Source: Bacteroidota bacterium (GTDB taxonomy: Bacteria; Bacteroidota; Bacteroidia; Chitinophagales; Chitinophagaceae). From it: a stretch of 19,795 bases of DNA. The notes under the pieces are model-generated. The model searched no databases. It had not been told where the DNA came from and saw only the letters and a list, made by a program, of their open reading frames with translations. Position 1 is the first letter of the stretch. Each line of letters begins with the position of its first letter. The stretch is from contig JAFAFV010000185.1 in NCBI GenBank assembly GCA_023423285.1, positions 1 through 19,795 on the forward strand. Reading direction: 5' to 3'. Both the position numbers and the translations under genes were made by a program. Below are positions 14,123 to 19,795 of the stretch, one piece after another.

Positions 14123-14890
14123 CTATAAAAATCTTTTGATCAGCTTTAAGCGGTGCATACGTTTGCCCGTATCTGAATTCCAAATGCCTTTCGAATTAAT
14201 TGAATCAATACGCACCTTGCCGGAAGCGTGAATAATTTTATCAGTCCCCAGCAATATGCCCACGTGTACAATCTCATCTTTATCGTCAAAAAAAGCCAGG
14301 TCGCCTGGCAAGGCATCTTTCAGTTTTTTTATGAGTGAGCCCTGCTGCGCCTGTTGCCTCGCATCGCGGGCAAGCGGCACGCCAATAAGTTTATACTGGG
14401 TTTGCACAAACCCGCTGCAATCCACCCCCAACAGGGTTTTGCCGCCCCACATGTAAGGAGCGTTCAACCAGTTTTGAGCATTGGTAAGAAGTGTTTCAGT
14501 TTTGTGTGTAATATTGGCGGGTTCTATAAAAGAGCCATCAAATGTATACCTGAAACCCTCAAATCCACCCACGCTGCTCTCAAGTCCTATTAAAGAAGAA
14601 CCAGCAGGAATGTGCATGTCAAGTCCGTTGGCATTGATAACGCTCAGTGCAGCAGTAGTAAGTTTTGTAACGGCAGCCTCTGCCTGCGCCTTTTCGGTAA
14701 GGGTTGCGAGGTGATAGGTGATCCAGCCTTGGTAACCATCATACAGGCTTTCAACTTTCAGCCATTGTTTATGCCGGTTTTTGAGGATCCTTAGTGCCTC
14801 TCCAAAAAGTAACTGGCTACTCATCTCGGCCCGGTGATCAGGTTTTTTTCTTACCGGCGCCAAGGGTACCGTAACGATCGCATAATTCAT
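14123..14890 (-). CDS. NlpC/P60 cysteine endopeptidase with bacterial SH3 domain
   Basis: A 255-residue murein-peptide hydrolase. One or two bacterial SH3-like units occupy the N-terminal half (PVRKKPDHRAEMSSQLLFGE…WLKVE…YQGWI, about 11-57). The NlpC/P60 domain (about 135-252) has Cys158 in GVDCSGFVQ, His209 in IVHVGILLG and a third polar residue, probably His221, in IIHASGKVRID. The layout matches gamma-D-glutamyl-L-diamino acid endopeptidases of the YkfC type, which cut recycled murein peptides to L-Ala-D-Glu. No signal peptide is visible, so it probably works in the cytoplasm. Its start lies 8 bases after the stop of the E1 fusion gene, so the two are almost certainly co-transcribed, though the functional link is unclear. 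The stop is 15 bases from the convergent rarD stop. Confidence 0.92.
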   Translation of the reverse strand: MNYAIVTVPLAPVRKKPDHRAEMSSQLLFGEALRILKNRHKQWLKVESLYDGYQGWITYHLATLTEKAQAEAAVTKLTTAALSVINANGLDMHIPAGSSLIGLESSVGGFEGFRYTFDGSFIEPANITHKTETLLTNAQNWLNAPYMWGGKTLLGVDCSGFVQTQYKLIGVPLARDARQQAQQGSLIKKLKDALPGDLAFFDDKDEIVHVGILLGTDKIIHASGKVRIDSINSKGIWNSDTGKRMHRLKLIKRFL

Positions 14891-14898
14891 AAATGATA

Positions 14899-16878
14899 TT
14901 AATAGCTTAGTAATTCATTGATGACTTCCGTTAGCCTTGATTCGGCCAGGAAGTTTTTTTCCAACGCACGGTTAAACGGAACCGGCGTATTTAGCGAGGC
15001 GCAGCGTTTTACCGGCGCATCAAGAAAGTGAAAGCAGTGTTCTGCAATCCAGGCTGCAATTTCTCCGCCAAAGCCACCAGTCGATGTAGCTTCATGCATT
15101 ACCACCACTTTACCGGTTCTTTGCACAGACGCTCGGATGGCTTCATAGTCCAGCGGTTGCAGGCTTCTTAAATCCAGTATATCCAACGAAACCTCAGGAT
15201 GTTCTGCGGCATAGGTTTCTGCCCATACTACGCCCAGCCCGTATGTAATGATAGAGACGTCATCGCCTTGCTGCACCAGCCGCGCTTTGCCGATCTTAAT
15301 TTCGTAATAGCCATCCGGTACCGGCGCGTGCAAGCTACGGTACAATGCTTTGTGTTCAAAAAACAGTACCGGGTTGGGATCATTAATAGCTGCGATGAGC
15401 AATCCTTTGGCATCGGAAGGGGTTGAAGGGTACACTACTTTCAATCCGGGCGTATGTGTAAACCATGCTTCATTACTTTGACTGTGAAAAGGTCCGGCGC
15501 AAACGCCACCGCCGCATGGCATGCGTATCACTACGTCAGCAGGTTGTGCCCAGCGATAATGAATTTTTGCAAGGTTGTTCACAATTTGGTTAAAACCGCA
15601 GGTTACAAAATCGGCAAACTGCATTTCCACCACACTTTTAAATCCTTCAAAGCTAAGGCCCAGCGCTGCCCCCAAAACAGCGCTCTCGCAAATTGGCGTA
15701 TTGCGAATTCTTTCTTTACCAAAAGTTTCTACAAAGCCTTCGGTTGCCTTAAACACACCACCATATTCTGCAATATCCTGACCCATAATAATGAGATTGG
15801 GATGCTGTTGCATAGAATGATACAACCCGTCTTTCACAGCTTCAATAAACCTTTTTTCAATTGGTGTACAAGTATTGCTTAAAAGATGTTGTTGCTCATG
15901 CGTAGCATACACATCAGTGTACTCCTTTTTTGTATTTACCGTAATGGTTTCAGCCTGGCTTGCAAGTTTCAGTTCATTTTCAAGTTGCTGTTGCAGTTCA
16001 GTATGTATGGCTGTCAGGCTCTCTGGTGTGGCTACTTGTGTCTCTAAAAGGTATTGTTCAAAATTTTTAACGGGGTCTTTTTGCGTCCATTCATCAAGCA
16101 AATGCTGCGGAACATATTTAGTGCCGCTGGCTTCCTCGTGGCCCCGCATCCTGAAGGTAACGCATTCTATCAGGTAAGGCTTTTGATGTTTAATGCAATA
16201 GTCGCGCACACCTTTAATAGTGTCATAAACGGTTAAAATATTATTGCCGTCAATTGTTATGCCTTCCATGCCATAGCCCCGAGCTTTATCTGAAAGTTTT
16301 TCGCAGCGATACTGCTCATGAGTGGGTGTGCTCAAAGCATAACCATTATTTTCAATCAAAAAAATAATGGGCAGCTCCCAAACGGCTGCCAGGTTCATGG
16401 CTTCGTGAAAATCACCTTCGCTGGTGGCGCCCTCGCCAGTAAATGCCAGGGTTACTTTTTCTTTATTTTTCAATTTTTGGGCAAGCGCAACGCCGGTGCC
16501 CACGGCCAGTTGCGGGCCCAGGTGTGAGATCATGCCACATATATAATGTTCTTTACTGCCAAAGTGAAAACTACGTTCACGGCCTTTAGAGTAACCGCCG
16601 GGCAGTCCTTCCCATTGCAAAAACAATTGGTGTAAAGGCAGGTTGCGCGTGGTAAATACACCCAGGTTGCGGTGCATGGGCAGTATCCATTCGTTTTGGT
16701 GTAAGGCCAGTGTGGCGCCTACGCTGATGGCTTCCTGGCCAATACCGCTGAACCACTTACTGATCTTTCCCTTCCGCAACAGCACCAGCATTTTATCTTC
16801 GATAAGCCGCGGCCACAGCAGGCTTTTGTACAGTTGCAGCAACTGCGCATCGGATAAATCTTTCCTATCGAAAGTCAT
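14899..16878 (-). CDS. Alpha-ketoacid dehydrogenase E1, alpha and beta subunits fused
   Basis: A 659-residue thiamine-diphosphate enzyme that decarboxylates a 2-oxo acid and passes the acyl group to an E2 lipoyl protein. It is most like branched-chain 2-oxo acid dehydrogenase E1. Residues about 1-310 are the alpha half (FSGIGQEAISVG, RNLGVFTTRN, and the ThDP motif GEGATSEGDFHEAMN…IENN at 148-178). Residues about 335-659 are the beta half (GQDIAEYGGVFKATEGF, ESAVLGAALGLSFEG, EMQFADF, GPFHSQSNEAWFTHTPGLKV). The two halves are separate genes in most bacteria; the fused form is known in Bacteroidota. The usual GDG metal motif reads GEG (Glu149), a conservative change. No E2 or E3 gene is in the window, so those must be elsewhere. 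The ATG at 16878 is only 4 bases after a TAGGTTTG promoter element. The NlpC/P60 gene follows after 8 bases. Confidence 0.93.
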   Translation of the reverse strand: MTFDRKDLSDAQLLQLYKSLLWPRLIEDKMLVLLRKGKISKWFSGIGQEAISVGATLALHQNEWILPMHRNLGVFTTRNLPLHQLFLQWEGLPGGYSKGRERSFHFGSKEHYICGMISHLGPQLAVGTGVALAQKLKNKEKVTLAFTGEGATSEGDFHEAMNLAAVWELPIIFLIENNGYALSTPTHEQYRCEKLSDKARGYGMEGITIDGNNILTVYDTIKGVRDYCIKHQKPYLIECVTFRMRGHEEASGTKYVPQHLLDEWTQKDPVKNFEQYLLETQVATPESLTAIHTELQQQLENELKLASQAETITVNTKKEYTDVYATHEQQHLLSNTCTPIEKRFIEAVKDGLYHSMQQHPNLIIMGQDIAEYGGVFKATEGFVETFGKERIRNTPICESAVLGAALGLSFEGFKSVVEMQFADFVTCGFNQIVNNLAKIHYRWAQPADVVIRMPCGGGVCAGPFHSQSNEAWFTHTPGLKVVYPSTPSDAKGLLIAAINDPNPVLFFEHKALYRSLHAPVPDGYYEIKIGKARLVQQGDDVSIITYGLGVVWAETYAAEHPEVSLDILDLRSLQPLDYEAIRASVQRTGKVVVMHEATSTGGFGGEIAAWIAEHCFHFLDAPVKRCASLNTPVPFNRALEKNFLAESRLTEVINELLSY

Positions 16879-16882
16879 TTCA

Positions 16883-16890
16883 CAAACCTA
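16883..16890 (-). promoter_or_regulatory. -7 promoter element abutting the E1 start codon
   Basis: The minus strand reads TAGGTTTG, an exact TAnnTTTG match, then TGAA and the ATG at 16878. A TTTC at 16914-16911, 20 bases upstream, may be a degenerate -33 element. Transcription would begin at or next to the A of the ATG, predicting a leaderless mRNA. Confidence 0.6.
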
Positions 16891-16987
16891 ATGAACATTT
16901 TTACATTGGCGAAAACAAAATGAAAAGGAATGAACCTCAAAGAAATGTTATAAAAAATAAAAATATCCATTCAGCCACCCTTTCTTC

Positions 16988-16995
16988 TATTTTTG
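16988..16995 (+). promoter_or_regulatory. Candidate upstream -7 element for the TPR gene
   Basis: TATTTTTG, followed by CGTC, matches TAnnTTTG. It lacks a good -33 element. If used, the leader of the TPR mRNA would be about 68 bases. Confidence 0.4.
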
Positions 16996-17033
16996 CGTCT
17001 GAATTTCAAACAATAAAGACAAACGGCTTGTTT

Positions 17034-17062
17034 TTTGTAAGGACTTGGCTATTATAATTTTG
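17034..17062 (+). promoter_or_regulatory. Promoter close to the TPR gene start
   Basis: TTTG (17034-17037), a 17-base spacer and TAATTTTG (17055-17062) fit the Bacteroidota promoter. Only 5 bases separate the -7 element from the first ATG at 17068, so the mRNA would be nearly leaderless. The tandem ATG-ATG leaves open which codon is used. Confidence 0.5.
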
Positions 17063-17067
17063 ATAAT

Positions 17068-18087
17068 ATGATGAAACAATTATTTGCAGCAGCCTTATTG
17101 ACTGCTATTTCCACTTTTTCTTTTGCCCAGAACGACGCGAACTCTTTACGGGAAAGCGCCCGCAAATTAATGGTATCAGGCGATTTGTCGACTGCGATCA
17201 GCAACCTGAATAAAGCCATCCAGATAGAAGGTAATAATATTGAATTAAAAAAAGATCTGGCGCTTGCATATTACTATGATAAAAATTACAAAAAAGCGCT
17301 TGACGTGATTGAACCCGTGATGAAAAGCGATGACGGCGATGTGGCATCATACCAGCTTGCCGGTACTATTTACAAAACGATGCAAGATGTAAAGAGCGCT
17401 GAAAAAGTGTACCAGGAAGGATTGAGGCTTTTTCCGCGCGTAGGTTCCTTGTATTCGGAATACGGTGAATTATTAGACATTATTCAAAAACCCAGGGAAG
17501 CCATTGCCATGTGGGAAAAAGGGATGGAAGTAGCCCCGTCTTACGGAAATAATTATTACAATGCGGCCATTTATTATTACAAGCAGCCTTATGATAAAAT
17601 ATATGCTATTCTATACGGTGAAATTTATTCCAACATGGAAAGCATGAACCCGAAAACACTTACCGTTAAAAAAATGGTTCTTGATACATATAAAGATCTT
17701 TTTTCGGGAACCACACTGCAAAGCTCTATTAACGATAGCAAAAATGCTTTTGCAAAAGCAGTGCTTCAATCCTATGCCAAGCAGGGAAACAATACCAGCC
17801 AGGCGCTTACCACTGAAGCGCTGGGTATGATCCGCACCAGATTTATACTTGACTGGAATAATGCTTTTGCGAAACAATATCCTTTTCAGTTGTTCGATTA
17901 CCATACGATGTTGATGAAGGAAGGCCTTTATGAATCTTACAACCAGTGGATGTTTGGCCCTGTAGATAATGAAGACGCGTTTAAGAACTGGGCTGCCCTG
18001 CATAAGGAAGATTACAACCGTTTTACGCAATACCACAGCAACAGGATATTTAAAATGCCTCCGGGGCAAACTTATTCGGGAAAATAA
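17068..18087 (+). CDS. Secreted tetratricopeptide-repeat protein
   Basis: A 339-residue protein with a signal peptide (1-21, FAAALLTAISTFSFAQ). At least four TPR-like helical hairpins follow in the first half: ARKLMVSGDLSTAISNLNKA, then YYYDKNYKKALDVIEPVM, then YKTMQDVKSAEKVYQEGL, then YGELLDIIQKPREAIAMWEK. The second half (about 165-339) is alpha-helical and aromatic-rich without repeats I can place. TPRs mediate protein-protein contacts, so a periplasmic or outer-membrane scaffold role is reasonable, but no partner is evident. The start is ATG 17068 or the adjacent ATG 17071; both give the same signal peptide. It is divergent from the E1 gene across 189 bases, and a strong terminator lies 23 bases after the stop. 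Confidence 0.85.
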   Translation: MMKQLFAAALLTAISTFSFAQNDANSLRESARKLMVSGDLSTAISNLNKAIQIEGNNIELKKDLALAYYYDKNYKKALDVIEPVMKSDDGDVASYQLAGTIYKTMQDVKSAEKVYQEGLRLFPRVGSLYSEYGELLDIIQKPREAIAMWEKGMEVAPSYGNNYYNAAIYYYKQPYDKIYAILYGEIYSNMESMNPKTLTVKKMVLDTYKDLFSGTTLQSSINDSKNAFAKAVLQSYAKQGNNTSQALTTEALGMIRTRFILDWNNAFAKQYPFQLFDYHTMLMKEGLYESYNQWMFGPVDNEDAFKNWAALHKEDYNRFTQYHSNRIFKMPPGQTYSGK

Positions 18088-18109
18088 AAAAAACCTTTGT
18101 AATATATTC

Positions 18110-18141
18110 ACCATTTATCTGCAGGGATAAATGGTTTTTTA
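18110..18141 (+). terminator. Rho-independent terminator after the TPR gene
   Basis: A perfect 9-bp stem CCATTTATC / GATAAATGG (18111-18119 with 18126-18134) encloses TGCAGG and is followed by TTTTTT. One further A-T pair extends it at the base. Confidence 0.9.
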
Positions 18142-18187
18142 TTGTTTTTTCCCTAATTTGTATCAATATCTAACAAAAATTTTTGCC

Positions 18188-19795
18188 ATGCAATACCCTG
18201 ACTACAGACTGTTTGACGCGATACAGCATCAGCTTGACAATTTCAGCAAACCCGATATGTTGAATGCTAAGATCAATGGTGCATGGCGATCTTACAGTAC
18301 CAAAGAAGTAGCCGAGATTGTGAATAAATTTTCTGCTGGCCTTTTACAGAAAGGTGTGAGCGGCAATGATTTAACAGCCGAAGGAAGCGATAAGATCGCG
18401 ATCATTAGCCAGAACAGGCCCGAATGGGTTTTTACCGACCTGGCCGTGCAACAGATAGGCGCCATTCTCGTTCCAATTTATCCAACCACCAACCCCATAG
18501 AACTGGAGTTTATCCTGAATGAGTCGAAAGCTAAATATATTTTTGTAAGTAATACCGAACTTTTGGAAAAAGTAAAAAGCGTGAACGCAAAGTTCCTGCG
18601 GGGTATTTATATGTTTGACCAGGCAGATGGTGCAGACCATTACTCCAAAGTGCTCGATCTGGCCACGCCGGAATTGCTGGAGCAGGTGGAAACGATTAAA
18701 AAGCAGGTGCCCAACACGCATACCGAAACCATCATTTACACTTCGGGCACCACAGGAACACCAAAAGGGGTGATGCTTAGCCATGAGAACATCATTAGCA
18801 ACGTTTATTTTTCAAAAATAAGTTTTCCATTTCCAGATCAACCGCATGCTAAAGTTTTGAGTTTTTTACCATTGAATCACATCTTCGAGAAAATGGTTAC
18901 TTATATCTACCTTTTTAGCGGCATCGGTATTTATTATGCAGAAAGCCTTGAAACAATTGGAGATAATTTAAAAGAAATCCAGCCTACCGGCTTTAGCACT
19001 GTTCCCCGTTTACTTGAAAAAGTGTATGAGAAAATAATGAGTAAAGGTGAAGCGCTCAAAGGAATTAAGCGAGGCCTGTTTTTTTGGGCAGTGGGGTTAG
19101 GAAAAAGATATGACAACCGCAAAGACGGCGGGGTTTTTTACAATACCCAGTTAAAGCTGGCGCGTAAGCTCATCTTCAGCAAATGGAAAGAGGCGTTGGG
19201 CGGTAATATAGAGTTTATCATTACAGGCGGCGCGGCTGCATCAGAAAAATTACTGCGCATATTCAACGCGGCGGGCATTCCCGTATACGAAGGATACGGC
19301 CCCACGGAGCACAGCCCTGTTATTTCAGTGAATCGTAAGCAAAATGGCGACACCTACTACGGTACGGTAGGTCTGCCACTGGAAGGTGTTGCTGTAAAAT
19401 TAGCTGACGACGGTGAAATACTGGCCAAAAGCCCCAGTATGATGCAGGGCTATTACAGGCGGCCTGACCTAACCAGCGAAGTGATTATAGATGGTTGGCT
19501 GCACACCGGGGACATAGGGGAATGGGTGGAAGGAAAGTATTTAAAAATTACCGACCGTAAAAAAGAAATGTTTAAAACAAGTGGCGGGAAATATGTAGCG
19601 CCACAGCCTATTGAAAATAAAATGAAGGAAAGCCGTTATATAGAGCAAATTATTGTAGTTGGTGCTGACAGAAAATATGTAGGCGCGCTCATTGTTCCTT
19701 CCTTTCAAGGACTGAAAGATTATTTAAGGGAGCACAATGATTTACAGAATCCGGATATTTCTAATGAAGACCTTATCCAGCTACCACGTGTGATC
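18188..19795 (+). CDS. Long-chain fatty acid-CoA ligase (AMP-forming), 3' end beyond the window
   Basis: An open frame runs from the ATG at 18188 to the last base (536 codons, no stop), so the C-terminus is missing. FadD-type ligases activate fatty acids with ATP to acyl-CoA at the inner membrane face. The adenylating-enzyme motifs are present in order: P-loop YTSGTTGTPKGVMLSH (184-199), LPLNHIFEK (227-235), TGFSTVPRLLEKVYEKI (267-283), ITGGAAAS (345-352), VYEGYGPTEHSPV (366-378), GWLHTGDIG (436-444) and ITDRKKEMFKTSGGKYVAPQ (454-473). The last segment marks the long-chain subgroup common in Bacteroidota, usually about 590-600 residues. The A5 motif reads GYGPTEHS where GYGLTETS is common, which may affect the acyl pocket. 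It has its own start downstream of the TPR terminator; TAATTTGT near 18154 could be a weak -7 element. Confidence 0.93.
   Translation, partial: MQYPDYRLFDAIQHQLDNFSKPDMLNAKINGAWRSYSTKEVAEIVNKFSAGLLQKGVSGNDLTAEGSDKIAIISQNRPEWVFTDLAVQQIGAILVPIYPTTNPIELEFILNESKAKYIFVSNTELLEKVKSVNAKFLRGIYMFDQADGADHYSKVLDLATPELLEQVETIKKQVPNTHTETIIYTSGTTGTPKGVMLSHENIISNVYFSKISFPFPDQPHAKVLSFLPLNHIFEKMVTYIYLFSGIGIYYAESLETIGDNLKEIQPTGFSTVPRLLEKVYEKIMSKGEALKGIKRGLFFWAVGLGKRYDNRKDGGVFYNTQLKLARKLIFSKWKEALGGNIEFIITGGAAASEKLLRIFNAAGIPVYEGYGPTEHSPVISVNRKQNGDTYYGTVGLPLEGVAVKLADDGEILAKSPSMMQGYYRRPDLTSEVIIDGWLHTGDIGEWVEGKYLKITDRKKEMFKTSGGKYVAPQPIENKMKESRYIEQIIVVGADRKYVGALIVPSFQGLKDYLREHNDLQNPDISNEDLIQLPRVI

Noticed and set aside
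18371..18784. 137-codon minus-strand frame inside the acyl-CoA ligase
   Set aside because: It is antisense to the conserved adenylation domain including the P-loop and has no recognisable domain.
1..19795. Search for defence systems, CRISPR, integrases, toxin-antitoxin pairs, biosynthetic clusters or tRNA-linked islands
   Set aside because: No repeat-spacer pattern, no recombinase or transposase motif, and no tRNA-like fold was seen. Base composition looks even and all larger genes are housekeeping or hydrolytic families.

Overview
The window looks like ordinary chromosomal DNA of a Bacteroidota species, probably a member of the Chitinophagaceae or a near relative. The evidence: several start sites are preceded by the Bacteroidota -7 promoter element TAnnTTTG (often with TTTG about 17-20 bases upstream) and not by purine-rich Shine-Dalgarno sites; many proteins carry signal peptides ending in '-AQ'; and some gene types are typical of the phylum (alpha/beta-fused 2-oxo acid dehydrogenase E1, S9 peptidase with a C-terminal beta-rich extension, 67-kDa-type SppA). 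The family assignment is an inference from sequence resemblance. I see no rRNA, tRNA, CRISPR array, prophage or insertion sequence, and no gap between genes exceeds 300 bases.

Layout. 1-137: 3' end of a + gene, possibly a secreted protein. 176-538 (-): orphan BlaI/MecI-type repressor with a clear dyad operator, then a REP-like repeat. 785-1285 (+): secreted thioredoxin-fold protein. 1376-2659 (+): acetyl-CoA hydrolase / 4-hydroxybutyrate CoA-transferase family enzyme. 2691-2758: two tandem hairpin terminators between convergent genes. 5498-2832 (-): S9 serine peptidase, downstream of folK (6027-5548, TTG start). Divergent from folK on the + strand: sppA (6155-7912), a gamma-glutamyltransferase lipoprotein (7978-9690) and a GH20 hexosaminidase (9787-11703), ending in a strong terminator. 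12132-11779 (-): small secreted helical protein. 13081-12215 (-): SirB1/transglutaminase-like protein. 13208-14107 (+): RarD-type EamA transporter. 16878-14123 (-): two-gene unit of fused branched-chain-type 2-oxo acid dehydrogenase E1 and an NlpC/P60 endopeptidase. 17068-18087 (+): secreted TPR protein with a terminator. 18188-19795 (+): long-chain acyl-CoA synthetase, cut by the window end.

Functional themes. One group handles peptides, murein and amino sugars in the envelope or cytoplasm (S9 peptidase, SppA, GGT, GH20, NlpC/P60). A second handles acyl-CoA metabolism (CoA-transferase, 2-oxo acid dehydrogenase E1, FadD). folK belongs to folate synthesis. Nothing shows that these groups form one dedicated system.

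I did not find a convincing new multi-gene system. The best leads are small: the BlaI operator with no blaR1 partner, promoter elements so close to start codons that several mRNAs should be leaderless, active-site changes in the GH20 enzyme, the C-terminal extension of the S9 peptidase, and a small secreted helical protein I cannot assign.
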